A stretch of DNA of 64,000 nucleotides, taken from positions 1 to 64,000 of the forward strand of contig NZ_VHKL01000008.1 in NCBI RefSeq assembly GCF_007474605.1, given 5' to 3'. A program made the translations under genes and the position numbers. The notes under the pieces were generated by a model, which saw nothing but the letters and a program-made list of their open reading frames with translations, was not told the DNA's origin and did no database searches. The DNA comes from Rhodoligotrophos appendicifer. Lineage in GTDB: Bacteria > Pseudomonadota > Alphaproteobacteria > Rhizobiales > Im1. Shown here piece by piece: positions 37,354 through 46,421 of the stretch; positions within the stretch are counted from its first letter, which is position 1; every line of letters starts with the position of its first letter.

Positions 37354-38352
37354 ATGACGTTGAATTCGAGGACTGCCGCTCTGGCGTTCGCATCCGTTCT
37401 TCTCTCGTCGACGACGGCGCCGATGTCATTTGGCCTGAACCCCGCATACTCTGCCGAACAAGTAGCTCCGCCGACCATCCATTACCGCACCGCGAGGGTC
37501 CAGGGTGTCAACATTTTCTACCGCGAAGCTGGCCCCGCCGATGGGCCAGTTGTTCTGCTGCTGCACGGCTTCCCGACATCGTCGCACATGTTTCGCAACC
37601 TCATACCCTTGCTTGCAGACCGGTACCATGTGATCGCTCCAGACTATCCAGGGTTCGGCCTGAGCAGTGCGCCCGATCACAAGCAATTCGAGTACACGTT
37701 CGGCCACTACGCTGACTTGATGGAGGGCCTACTCAGTCAGCTCAAGGTGGAAAACTATGCGATGTACGTCATGGATTACGGTGCACCTGTCGGCTACAGG
37801 CTGGCGCTCAAGCACCCTGAGCGGGTGACTGGTCTGATTATTCAAAATGGCAATGCCTATGAGGAAGGCCTCAAGCAGTTCTGGGATCCGATCAAGGCCT
37901 ATTGGGCGGACGGATCGGATGCTCACCGTGAGGCCTTAAGTTTCCTCGTCGCTCCGGAGACCACGAAGTTTCAATACACTGACGGCGTGTCCGACTTGTC
38001 GCGCATCGATCCAGACAATTGGTCTCATGACCAGGCCTTGCTCGATCGCCCGGGCAACAAGGACATCCAGCTTGACCTCTTTCACGACTACGGCACCAAC
38101 GTCCCGCTTTATCCCGACTTCCAGGCATTCTTCCGCGAACGGAAGCCGCCGACGCTGATCGTGTGGGGCAAGAACGATAAGATCTTTCCGGCTGATGGGG
38201 CCAGTCCCTATCTGCGCGACCTCCCGGAAGCAGAGCTGCATCTCATCGATACGGGACATTTCGCGCTCGAGGACAAGCTCGACGAGATGGCGCCGCTGAT
38301 CCGCAACTTCCTGGATCGCAAGGTGGCGACCACACCGAAGAGCAAAAGTTGA
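37354..38352 (+). CDS. Secreted alpha/beta hydrolase with Asp nucleophile
   Basis: 332 residues with a signal peptide ([16 protein letters not shown]..., cleavage probably near YSAE). The hydrolase core has [31 protein letters not shown], nucleophile elbow VMDYGAPVG (Asp where most esterases have Ser), and GHFALEDK with the His. Asp nucleophiles are typical of epoxide hydrolases and haloalkane dehalogenases. Its relative at 60939-62507 has the same elbow. Operon with the neighbours is likely. Confidence 0.85.
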   Translation: MTLNSRTAALAFASVLLSSTTAPMSFGLNPAYSAEQVAPPTIHYRTARVQGVNIFYREAGPADGPVVLLLHGFPTSSHMFRNLIPLLADRYHVIAPDYPGFGLSSAPDHKQFEYTFGHYADLMEGLLSQLKVENYAMYVMDYGAPVGYRLALKHPERVTGLIIQNGNAYEEGLKQFWDPIKAYWADGSDAHREALSFLVAPETTKFQYTDGVSDLSRIDPDNWSHDQALLDRPGNKDIQLDLFHDYGTNVPLYPDFQAFFRERKPPTLIVWGKNDKIFPADGASPYLRDLPEAELHLIDTGHFALEDKLDEMAPLIRNFLDRKVATTPKSKS

Positions 38353-38425
38353 GACTTGCTGAGATGCCACGTCACGGCACCTTCTTAAAACACCGCATAT
38401 TTACGCGAGCCCAAGGATCAAACCA

Positions 38426-39397
38426 GTGCCAAATCCACGCCGACATATTCTGTCACGTCGCGGCTTCTGTCTCTGCTGCGTAGGCGCCTCGGCTGTTGCT
38501 GCCACGGGGGGATGGCTCAGCCCGCGCGAAGCGTATGCAGAAGCACGTGGACTGGTCAGCCTGATCAAAGACAGCGCAGCAAAGTCACCGATCACCGTGC
38601 ACAAACTCCGCAACAACATCAGCGTGTTCGAGGGGTCCGGGGGCAATGTTGCGGTATTGACCGGGCCGGACGGCAAGCTGCTTGTGGATGCCGGGATCAG
38701 CGTTTCGAAGCCACAGATGACAATGAGGCTGGAGGAGATTTCAGCCGAGCCAGTAACCCACCTGATTAATACGCACTGGCATTTCGACCATGCGGACGGA
38801 AATTCCTGGCTGGGCCCGGATGGGGCGAAGATCATCGGGCAGAACAACACGCGAAAGTATCTTTCGCAGGTCCAGCGCGTGGAGGAATGGGACTACAATT
38901 TCCTGCCTCTCGCGGCTGACAGTCTCCCGAGCGAAGTCTTCGAAGATGACCTTGAACTGAAGCTCAATGGCGCCTCCATCTCGCTGAAATATTACGGTCC
39001 TGCCCACACCGACAGCGACATCTCCGTCACCTTCTCCGAGGCGGATGTCGTCCACGTGGCGGATACATTCTGGAACGGCGTCTACCCCTTCATCGACTAT
39101 TCGACGGGCGGCAGCATCGACGGAATGATCGCTGCATCGGATGCCAACCTGGCTGCGACGACCGACAAGACGATCATCATTCCCGGGCACGGTCAACCGG
39201 TCAGCAATCGCAGGGAGCTTCAGGAGTTCCGCGACATGCTTGTTTCGATCAGGCACAGTGTCGCCGAGCTGAAGCGGGAGGGCCGCACCCGCGACGAGAC
39301 CGTTGCAGCGAAACCCACGGCCGCGTTCGATGCCAAGTTCGGCAACTTCGTCATCGACCCGGCCTTCTTCACCAGACTGGTTTACGAGGGCGTGTGA
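38426..39397 (+). CDS. Tat-exported metallo-beta-lactamase-fold hydrolase
   Basis: 323 residues. A twin-arginine-like leader ([20 protein letters not shown]) precedes the MBL fold: [15 protein letters not shown] (HxHxDH zinc motif), [14 protein letters not shown], and [12 protein letters not shown]. It belongs to the SoxH/quinoprotein relay-like periplasmic MBL group. It starts with GTG at 38426 after AAGGA and overlaps the SDR gene (TGATG). The substrate is unknown. Confidence 0.85.
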   Translation: MPNPRRHILSRRGFCLCCVGASAVAATGGWLSPREAYAEARGLVSLIKDSAAKSPITVHKLRNNISVFEGSGGNVAVLTGPDGKLLVDAGISVSKPQMTMRLEEISAEPVTHLINTHWHFDHADGNSWLGPDGAKIIGQNNTRKYLSQVQRVEEWDYNFLPLAADSLPSEVFEDDLELKLNGASISLKYYGPAHTDSDISVTFSEADVVHVADTFWNGVYPFIDYSTGGSIDGMIAASDANLAATTDKTIIIPGHGQPVSNRRELQEFRDMLVSIRHSVAELKREGRTRDETVAAKPTAAFDAKFGNFVIDPAFFTRLVYEGV

Positions 39398-40146
39398 TGG
39401 CTCGGCTCAACGGAAAAGTTGCGGTCATCACCGGTGCCACCAGCGGCATCGGACTGGCCATGGCTAAACGTTTTGCCAGGGAAGGCGCGCGCGTCTTCTT
39501 GACTGGTCGCCGAGCAAAGGAGCTGGACGCAGCGGTCCTTGAGGTTGGCCATGGCGCACGAGGTGTTCGAGGGGATGTCGCCGACATGGCCGATCTCGAC
39601 CGCCTGTTTGCGGTTGTAAAGGATGAAGCCGGGGCCATCGACGTTCTCGTGGCGAACGCAGGCGGCGGTGAATTTGCCGCTCTTGGTGATATTACAGAAG
39701 AGCACTTCGACAAAACGTTCCGGACCAATGTGAAGGGAACCCTCTTCACGGTCCAGAAGGCGCTGCCGCTGATGACTCGCGATTCCTCGATCATCCTTGT
39801 CGGTTCGACGGCGGGCACGATGGGGACGCCGAACTTCAGCGTCTATAGCGCCTCCAAAGCCGCGATCCGGAACTTTGCCCGGAGCTGGATCCTCGATCTA
39901 AGCGGCAGAGGGATATGAATAAATGTCCTTTCTCCGGGAGCAACGTCGACCCCCGGCTGGCATGGCCTTGCCGCCTCTCCATCAGAGCGTGACGAGATGA
40001 TGCGCTTTGTTTCGACGACGACGCCGCTGGGTCGACTTGCCAACCCAGAGGAAACTGCTAGCGCGGCGCTTTTTCTTGCGTCGAGCGAAAGCAGTTTCGT
40101 TACCGGAAGCGAGTTGTTCGTCGATGGCGGCTCGGCACAAATCTAG
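39397..40146 (+). pseudogene. SDR oxidoreductase gene with one in-frame TGA
   Basis: The first 173 codons carry the Rossmann motif [13 protein letters not shown] and the catalytic YSASK (YxxxK). Then comes TGA at 39916-39918. In the same frame the expected C-terminus continues: INVLSPGATSTPGWHGLA, PLGRLANPEETASAALFLAS, FVTGSELFVDGGSAQI and a proper stop at 40146. Typical SDRs read RGIRVNVLSPG here, so the TGA probably derives from a CGA Arg codon by one C-to-T change. The catalytic centre is intact; the missing tail would prevent proper folding or tetramers. Confidence 0.85.
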
Positions 40147-40179
40147 GTCGGCCGCACTTCTCAAACGAAGGATGTCACG

Positions 40180-40620
40180 ATGACACTCTTTTTCAAGGAT
40201 CTGATCGCCGTGGCAGCAAGCGTTGTTATGACCACCGGGGTTTCTGCACAGTCCGCGAAAGAGGTCGTGGGCCCGTCACCGCTCGTCGCCATTGAAAACG
40301 AGCCTGCCCCAAAACTTTATGTTGACCCGCCATTGTCCGAGCCCCTGTCGCGTGGCCTCGTCTTCATTCAGTACCGCACGGAGAATCTGCGTGTGGTACC
40401 GGTCTTCGGGAAAGGCGCCCTCGACGTTTCGCCGCGCATCGGCCATGTCCACATCACCGTTGATGACGCGCCCTGGCATTTCGTCGATGCCAGTGGAGAG
40501 ACGATCATCGTGGTCGGGCTGCAGCCTGGTCAGCATAAGGTACTGGTCGAGCTTGCCGACCCGACCCATCATGTCATTGACAGCAAGACTGTGCATTTCG
40601 AAGTTCCGGTCCGGCCTTGA
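40180..40620 (+). CDS. DUF6130-type periplasmic protein
   Basis: 146 residues with a signal peptide (LIAVAASVVMTTGVSA). The mature part has IGHVHITVDDAPWHFVDASG, ETIIVVGLQPGQHKVLVELA and DPTHHVIDSKTVHFEVP, an Ig-like beta sandwich with conserved His residues, seen with DUF6130 or related proteins. It may bind a metal. It stands between the SDR remnant and the nitrile hydratase-like genes. Confidence 0.6.
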   Translation: MTLFFKDLIAVAASVVMTTGVSAQSAKEVVGPSPLVAIENEPAPKLYVDPPLSEPLSRGLVFIQYRTENLRVVPVFGKGALDVSPRIGHVHITVDDAPWHFVDASGETIIVVGLQPGQHKVLVELADPTHHVIDSKTVHFEVPVRP

Positions 40621-40741
40621 TCTTAATCGAGGAGGTGGGTGCTGTGGATATGGATCTTGTCACTCGTCGGCAGTTTTTCGAAGAAAGAGGCGCGGTTGAG
40701 CGAGCAGTCGGCGTATTCCGCGGATTGAAGAGGGGGAAAAC

Positions 40742-41095
40742 ATGAGGATGCCAACCCTGGATGACCCGTCGAGAAATGAAGATTTCAGTGTTGTTCGCGC
40801 TTTGGGCGAAGCACCGAGCTTCCAGCCGGGAGAGCGCGTTCGGATACTCACGCGTCATCCGATCGGTCACTATCGGGTGCCGATCTATCTGCGCGGAAAG
40901 GAGGGATCCATTGAAGCTGTGATCGAGCCGGCTGCAGTCGACAACGAAGAAGAGGGCTTCGGACGGAATGCCGGGTCGAAGCGGCATTACTATCGCGTGG
41001 CGGTTCCGATGACAGAGATATGGCCCGCCTATGCGGGTTCAGCCCGAGACGGGCTGCGCATCGAAGTCTTCGAGACCTGGCTTGAGAGGATCTGA
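40742..41095 (+). CDS. Nitrile hydratase beta-subunit C-terminal half as a separate protein
   Basis: 117 residues. FQPGERVRILTRHPIGHYRV and YLRGKEGSIEAV match the SH3-like C-terminal half of nitrile hydratase beta, and HYYRVAVPMTEIWPAYAGSA its closing block. The N-terminal half is encoded two genes downstream. Thiocyanate hydrolases have the same split. It starts the three-gene set; the downstream gene begins two bases after its stop. Confidence 0.82.
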   Translation: MRMPTLDDPSRNEDFSVVRALGEAPSFQPGERVRILTRHPIGHYRVPIYLRGKEGSIEAVIEPAAVDNEEEGFGRNAGSKRHYYRVAVPMTEIWPAYAGSARDGLRIEVFETWLERI

Positions 41096-41097
41096 AT

Positions 41098-41751
41098 ATG
41101 GTTGAGGGCGATCATAACCACAGCCATGGCGATCATGATCATGATCATGATCACGACGAGATCTCGCTGACCGGCAAGCCAGGCTACTACGACATCATGG
41201 AAACGGCTGTCCGTGAGCTTCTGATCGAGCGAAAGCTGATCCGTGCAGAGGAAATCCGAGGCCAGATCGAAGTCATCGACTCGAGGACCCCGGCGCTCGG
41301 TGCAAAAGTCGTCGCCCGGGCCTGGGTTGATCCAGCCTTCAAGGTGCGTCTTCTGGAGAACGGCCGCACCGCATGCGAGGAACTCGGCATCAGCTTCTAC
41401 GACGACACCCAACTCATCGTTCTCGAAAACACGCCCGACGTCCATAATCTGATCGTTTGTACCCTGTGCTCATGCTACCCACGGCCTGTTCTCGGCCTGC
41501 CTCCGGATTGGTACAAGCTGAAACCCTACAGAGCACGCGCTGTGTCCGAACCCCGCGCCGTTCTCGCTGAATTCGGGACGAACATCCCGGACGACGTCGA
41601 AGTTCGGGTGAGCGATTCAACAGCCATCGTGCGCTATCTGGTGTTGCCCATGCGGCCGGACGGCACTGGAGACTATAGCGAGCAGCAACTGGCCGATCTT
41701 GTCACGCGCGATGCGATGATTGGCGTGATCCCCGTCAGACTTGAGCAGTGA
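41098..41751 (+). CDS. Nitrile hydratase alpha / thiocyanate hydrolase gamma-like metal subunit
   Basis: 217 residues. The first ~20 residues are His/Asp-rich (HNHSHGDHDHDHDHDE), a probable metal-capture tail. The core has the metal loop VCTLCSCYPRPVLGLPPDWY, the cobalt-type CTLCSC, and the family end IVRYLVLPMRPDGTG. The cysteines are modified to sulfenic and sulfinic acid in known members. The CYPRPVLGLPPDWYK region and split beta subunit favour thiocyanate hydrolase-like or a related hydratase over a classical nitrile hydratase. I leave the substrate open (nitrile, thiocyanate or other). Confidence 0.85.
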   Translation: MVEGDHNHSHGDHDHDHDHDEISLTGKPGYYDIMETAVRELLIERKLIRAEEIRGQIEVIDSRTPALGAKVVARAWVDPAFKVRLLENGRTACEELGISFYDDTQLIVLENTPDVHNLIVCTLCSCYPRPVLGLPPDWYKLKPYRARAVSEPRAVLAEFGTNIPDDVEVRVSDSTAIVRYLVLPMRPDGTGDYSEQQLADLVTRDAMIGVIPVRLEQ

Positions 41752-41759
41752 GGTCCACC

Positions 41760-42077
41760 ATGACTGACACGCAGCATATTGTGCGCCGCCTGCCCAACGA
41801 TATCGGTGGGTTGCCGGCCGATCCTGTTCAGCAGGTTGATCACGAACTCGAGCCCTGGGAAAAGCGCTGTCATGCCTTGGCCGACGTCCTGGATTTCCAC
41901 AAAATCATAAACACCGAAGAAAAGCGCTACGGCGTCGAGGCTCTCGGCGCCGAGATGGTAGGAAAGCTCAGCTACTATGAGCGCTGGATCGTGGCCTTCG
42001 CCAATATCCTCTTCAGGAAGGGAATTCTCACGCCAACCGAACTTGCGCTGAAAATGAAAGAGATCGAGGAGCGATGA
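41760..42077 (+). CDS. Nitrile hydratase beta-subunit N-terminal half as a separate protein
   Basis: About 105 residues. EPWEKRCHALADVLDFHKII and KLSYYERWIVAFANILFRKG, ILTPTELALK match the helical N-terminal half of nitrile hydratase beta (EKTVMSLLPAL..., YYEHWLHVFENLLVEKGVLT). The start at 41760 is preferred over 41748, with GAGG upstream. Order is beta-C, alpha, beta-N, the reverse of the domain order in the fused subunit. Confidence 0.82.
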   Translation: MTDTQHIVRRLPNDIGGLPADPVQQVDHELEPWEKRCHALADVLDFHKIINTEEKRYGVEALGAEMVGKLSYYERWIVAFANILFRKGILTPTELALKMKEIEER

Positions 42078-42162
42078 GGGCCGAACCCTCAAATGCCAAG
42101 GACACTTCAGTAAACCTGCATCAAACGTCGACTGTTTAGGCGATGAAGAGCGAAGTGAACGA

Positions 42163-43116
42163 ATGCCAGCTGACGCGGAAACAATTCGGTTCCAGACCTC
42201 TTTCGGGTTTCAGTCGACGGCCACAGAAGTTGCGGCCGACATTGGTCTCACCGGCAAGCGGATCATCATCACCGGTGGTGCCGCCGGTATCGGCCTCGAG
42301 ACCGCCCGTGTCCTGGCCAGTGCAGGTGCCGAAGTCACGCTGGCTGTAAGGCGGCCGGCGGCGGCGCTTGAAGTCGCCGAGGACTTGCGCCGAACCACCG
42401 GTAACCAGGCAATTCAGGTGCGGCAGCTTGATCTGTCGGACCTCCGCTCCGTCCACTCATTTGTGGATGACTGGGCCGGCGCGGTCCATGTCCTGATCAA
42501 CAATGCCGGTATCATGGCCGTGCCGGAGCTCGAGCGGACACCGCAGGGCTTCGAGCTGCAATTCGGCACCAATTATCTCGGTCATTTCGCGCTGGCGCAG
42601 GGGCTGCACCGCTTCCTGGCGGCAGCGAATGGCGCACGCGTCGTCTCGGTCAGTTCCAGCGGCCACTTTTTCTCCCCGGTCCTTTTCGATGACCTCGGCT
42701 TTGACTTCGTGCCTTACACCCCGATTGGGGCCTATGGTCAGTCGAAGTCGGCGACCGCGCTCCTCTCGGTCGGGATCACACAAAACTGGACCGGTGATGG
42801 TATCCTGTCGAACGCGCTCAACCCCGGCGCCATCGCGACCGGACTTCAGAAGCATACCGGCGGCCTGAGAACCCCAGTCGAGCGTCGGAAGACGCCTGAG
42901 CAGGGCGCCGCTACAACTGTACTGCTGGCCGCCTCCCCTGTACTGGATGGGGTCAGCGGGCGCTATTTCGAGGACTGCAACGAGGCTCAACCCGTCGCCA
43001 AGCGTCCAACCGATTTTACAGGGGGATACGCCCGCTACGCTCTCGATCCTGGCAATGCCGCCAAGCTCTGGGATGTGTCGCTGCGGCTTATCAAGGATGC
43101 CGGCATCAGTCGGTGA
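42163..43116 (+). CDS. SDR oxidoreductase (retinol dehydrogenase-like)
   Basis: 317 residues. The Rossmann motif ITGGAAGIGLETARVL, NNAGIM, and catalytic YGQSK follow the classical SDR plan (Ser in VSVSSSGHFF, Tyr-Lys in YGQSK). A long C-terminus with YARYALDPGNAAKLWDVSLR is typical of the RDH/WWOX-like subgroup. It lies 85 bases after the nitrile hydratase-like genes and may belong to the same transcript; the substrate is unknown. Confidence 0.85.
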   Translation: MPADAETIRFQTSFGFQSTATEVAADIGLTGKRIIITGGAAGIGLETARVLASAGAEVTLAVRRPAAALEVAEDLRRTTGNQAIQVRQLDLSDLRSVHSFVDDWAGAVHVLINNAGIMAVPELERTPQGFELQFGTNYLGHFALAQGLHRFLAAANGARVVSVSSSGHFFSPVLFDDLGFDFVPYTPIGAYGQSKSATALLSVGITQNWTGDGILSNALNPGAIATGLQKHTGGLRTPVERRKTPEQGAATTVLLAASPVLDGVSGRYFEDCNEAQPVAKRPTDFTGGYARYALDPGNAAKLWDVSLRLIKDAGISR

Positions 43117-43138
43117 ATAGGGGCTCTTGGGGAATTGA

Positions 43139-43420
43139 TTAGAGAATTCCCACTGCTCCTTCAGCCCATATGACGATCACAGCGGCAATGATCGCAGCAC
43201 CGATACTCTTACGGTATCTGTTACTTAGGGTCTTCCACACCACCGCTTCGTAAAGTAACCCGGCGCTGCCTAGGAGAACGGCAGCACAGGCGAAATCAAA
43301 GCTTGTCCAGGATACCTCATCCGTGAACTGCATGGCCAGCAGAGGGATAAGGAGAATTACCCCTATCCCAGCCCACATGATCACCTGCCGCATGTGTTCA
43401 GGAGAACTGCCGTGGCGCAT
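43139..43420 (-). CDS. Small inner membrane protein
   Basis: 93 residues with three hydrophobic segments (VIMWAGIGVILLIPLLAM; FACAAVLLGSAGLLYEAVVW; IGAAIIAAVIVIWAEGAVGI). The polar loop SNRYRKS lies between the last two. The plan resembles small DUF-type membrane proteins of rhizobia, but I do not recognise a family. It is convergent with the SDR gene. Confidence 0.6.
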   Translation of the reverse strand: MRHGSSPEHMRQVIMWAGIGVILLIPLLAMQFTDEVSWTSFDFACAAVLLGSAGLLYEAVVWKTLSNRYRKSIGAAIIAAVIVIWAEGAVGIL

Positions 43421-43885
43421 CGTCCTTATCTGCCTTCTAAGCAGCTTAAAGCTTAGCCATTTTGTGAGCTTATCTTCGCCTCGATCAATTAAGAAGAGTC
43501 GCCTTTAGTACTTAAATGGAGCTTTAGCCTCGGACCAGCGCCTCAGACATCCGCTGGCAAGCTCTGGCAGGATTCGGGCTGTGCATATCGGGAGTGATGC
43601 TTGCCGATGAGAAACGGCGATGGGCAACAGGATGATGCCGCTCATGCTAAACTGTTTGGGCGCAGCTTTTCATGCCCCCGTGTATAGAAGATCAGCATGA
43701 TCTGGGCGGCATCGCCGACCAGACATACGCGCTCGTTTTAAATGGGCGGTGCCAATCGAGAGTGAGAGGAATAATCTCCTATTGGAACAACCCGTGGCGT
43801 TTGTTGCCGTTCGATGCAGCAGGAACGCCCGCTCGGGCCTCTTCTTTATTGTCAGGTAGCGGGGTTCTCCACTTGGGATAGTCCA
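43421..43885. other. Intergenic stretch without a supported gene
   Basis: About 465 bases between two leftward genes. I see no gene or clear element. It marks the boundary between the hydratase block and the catabolic cluster. Confidence 0.5.
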
Positions 43886-45169
43886 TCAACCCAGATCCGC
43901 CACGTGCTCCAACGCGTCTTCCATGGCTCCGATCGCGAATGAGAGGCTGTCGTCGTCCACCATCGTGGCAAGTGCCATGACGCCGCCCGGGGCGACGGAG
44001 ACTCCATTGTTGAAGCACGCAAGCTGAAACAGCACCGATAGGCCGAGTGCGGAAGGATCGTCTTCGTGACGGACAGGATCCGTGAGGAACGCGATCCCCG
44101 CCACCGATCCTTCCCCGGTCACTGCCACGGGCAAGCCGATCGCATCCGCCTTCGACTGGAGACTGTGGCGCAGACGCTCCATGCGCTTATCCATGCCCGT
44201 GATTGCAGCCTCCGTCAGATCTCGCATGGCGATATGGCCAGCGGTTGCCCCGATACGATTGCCGTTGAACGAGCCGCCATGAAAGATCGCGCCGGGTTTC
44301 GTGGGATCGAGCGACTCCATGACGCTTCTTCGGCCGGCCACCACGCCGACAGGCGTTCCGCCGCCGACAAACTTGCCCAGAATGGTGATATCGGGATCAA
44401 GCGAGAATTTTTCGGCGGAACCGCCCACCGCAAGGCGGAACATCAGGCAGTCGTCGATCATGAAGAGGCTGCCATGCTTCCGGGCGAGGGCCTGCACCCC
44501 TTCGAGAAATCCGGGCTCCGGCGGCACCACGCGCCCGGTGAACATGATGGGCTCGAGGATGATGGCCGCAACTCGAGAGCCGTGCTCGGCCATGACGGTC
44601 TCGAAGGCAGGCAAATCGTTGAAGGGCGCAACCAGCGAACGTCCGGGCATGTCGCCGACGCCATAGAGGCCTGCCTCCAGGTCGGGGTAGCTGCCGTGAT
44701 ATGCCCTTTCGGCCTTCAACAACAATGGGCGACCGGTGACGGCACGGGCCACGCGCACCGCGATCATGCCCGCCTCCGATCCCGTATTGGTGAATCGCAG
44801 CAATTCAGCATTGGGCAGCCGCCTCTGCAGCGTCTCTGCAAACTCGACAAGTTCAATGGAAGCGCTCCCCAAGGCACTTCCGTCGAGAAGTTTTGCGGCG
44901 ATCGCCTCTCTGATGGGCGCGTAGTTGTGGCCGTGGATGATGCTGAGTCCGTTGTAGAAGAGATCGAAATACCTGTTGCCGTCCAGGTCCCAGAGCCAGG
45001 GGCCATCGCCGCGCGCGAAGGACAGCGGGTAGGGCGGATGAAAGACCGTGGTCCGGGTGTTGCCGCCGGGAAGGACCAGCGACGCGCGCTCGGCAAAGTC
45101 AGCTGACTTGGGCGTGCGGCGCCGGAACTCGCGCTCCAGGGACGTGTCGACGAGCTTTGCATTCGTCAT
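43886..45169 (-). CDS. Class III PLP aminotransferase (glutamate-1-semialdehyde mutase-like)
   Basis: 427 residues. GGNTRTTVFHPPYPLSFARG opens it; TNTGSEAGMIAVRVARAVTG holds the phosphate loop, MIDDCLMFR the Asp for the pyridine nitrogen, and ITILGKFVGGGTPVGVVAG the PLP Lys. It resembles the HemL/aspartate aminotransferase family acting on amine-bearing catabolites rather than a biosynthetic HemL. It is nine bases downstream of the triple-RidA gene, so they form one leftward operon with roles in nitrogen transfer and imine clearance. Confidence 0.85.
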   Translation of the reverse strand: MTNAKLVDTSLEREFRRRTPKSADFAERASLVLPGGNTRTTVFHPPYPLSFARGDGPWLWDLDGNRYFDLFYNGLSIIHGHNYAPIREAIAAKLLDGSALGSASIELVEFAETLQRRLPNAELLRFTNTGSEAGMIAVRVARAVTGRPLLLKAERAYHGSYPDLEAGLYGVGDMPGRSLVAPFNDLPAFETVMAEHGSRVAAIILEPIMFTGRVVPPEPGFLEGVQALARKHGSLFMIDDCLMFRLAVGGSAEKFSLDPDITILGKFVGGGTPVGVVAGRRSVMESLDPTKPGAIFHGGSFNGNRIGATAGHIAMRDLTEAAITGMDKRMERLRHSLQSKADAIGLPVAVTGEGSVAGIAFLTDPVRHEDDPSALGLSVLFQLACFNNGVSVAPGGVMALATMVDDDSLSFAIGAMEDALEHVADLG

Positions 45170-45178
45170 GGGGGCCTC

Positions 45179-46345
45179 TCAGCGGCGATGGGCAGTCAGT
45201 TCGATTTCCAGCAGAGCCTCTGCATGAAAGAAACGGCACAACAGGTCCGAGCGTGCATAGGTTGCCGTCCCTGCCCAATTGCGCTCGATCCTCCGGACAA
45301 TGTCCAGATGCTCTCGCTCGCGACAGAAAATGCGGCTGGTGATGACATCGGACCAGCCGCAACCTGCGGCGTCCAGCATCTTGTCCATAAACTGAAGAAC
45401 GTGGCGCGCCTGTCCTTCGATGTCGCCGACAAAGACGATCTCGTCCTTGTCGTCATTCGCGATTTCTGCCTGCAAATGAACCAGGCGGCCGATCTTCAGG
45501 GCATGCGGGACCCCTGGCGTATCGACCATGGCATTGGTGTTCACGCTGACTTTCGTTCCACTGGCCGCTTCCATGTCGACGGCGATGATCCAGTCTCGAC
45601 CAGCTTGTCCGCTGGGATCCGAGCCGTCGCAAGCCACCGAGGTGGAAGTAAACCTTCCCGCGGGTACGAAGGACTGTCGCCCTTCCCGGACATGATTGAA
45701 GTCTACGCTGGTGTCGGTGATAAACTGTCGGACGCGAACCAGATCGCGCCATGGGATCGCGGCTTCCTTCAGAATGGTGTCGAATTCCCCATAGATGGTC
45801 GCCGTTTGCGCTGCCAGGGTACCTCGCTCGCCATGACCCTGTCCGTAGGCGCGGCGGCTGCCGGCATAGACGTGGCGCCCCACTTTCACGCCCGGAGCCC
45901 AGGCACGGCCATGCCCATCGTGGTCAACCGTCGAACCGAGGACACGCTTCTCGGAACCGACATGGGCAATCAACTCGACCTGGAGGCGGCTGCCAGCTTT
46001 GGCAAGCCCGAAGCAAATATCAGTTCCAGCCTGCTGGCGCAGCGGCAGATATTCCGCCATGACGGTTTTTAGACCGTCGAACTCTTCTGTCGATGCACCG
46101 GGCGGGGCGAAAAAGTGATTCACCTTCGCGACGTCTCGCCACTGTGCGCCCGCAGTTTGCAGGATTCGGTCCAGGTTAGCGTAGATCTGGCGCGCCTGGG
46201 CGACAATGTCTCCCGGAGCAATAAGCCGGTTGTTCCGATCTAGAGCCTCGATACAGGATGTATAAACGATCTCGTCGATCCTGACGGCATGGGCATAGGG
46301 TGCGGCATCGTAGAGATCCGGCACCATGATACTGAGTTTTTTCAA
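45179..46345 (-). CDS. Three RidA domains fused in one protein
   Basis: 388 residues that I read as three RidA (YjgF/YER057c/UK114) domains, roughly 1-130, 145-260 and 270-388. Each has its own central helix, for example ARQIYANLDRILQTAGAQWR, IYGEFDTILKEAAIPWRDLV and HVLQFMDKMLDAAGCGWSDV. Only the last ends with YARSDLLCRFFHAEALLEIE, where the Arg aligns with the catalytic Arg of RidA. The first two lack it and may be structural, making a trimer-like assembly in one chain. RidA hydrolyses reactive enamines and imines; the neighbouring PLP aminotransferase would generate or use such species. Confidence 0.75.
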   Translation of the reverse strand: MKKLSIMVPDLYDAAPYAHAVRIDEIVYTSCIEALDRNNRLIAPGDIVAQARQIYANLDRILQTAGAQWRDVAKVNHFFAPPGASTEEFDGLKTVMAEYLPLRQQAGTDICFGLAKAGSRLQVELIAHVGSEKRVLGSTVDHDGHGRAWAPGVKVGRHVYAGSRRAYGQGHGERGTLAAQTATIYGEFDTILKEAAIPWRDLVRVRQFITDTSVDFNHVREGRQSFVPAGRFTSTSVACDGSDPSGQAGRDWIIAVDMEAASGTKVSVNTNAMVDTPGVPHALKIGRLVHLQAEIANDDKDEIVFVGDIEGQARHVLQFMDKMLDAAGCGWSDVITSRIFCREREHLDIVRRIERNWAGTATYARSDLLCRFFHAEALLEIELTAHRR

Positions 46346-46421
46346 GATTTGGCCTTTCTTTGACTCTTTCTATTGCTCGATCAGGATTAGGTCGTCTGCG
46401 GCGAGAGTTTGCCGGTATGAA

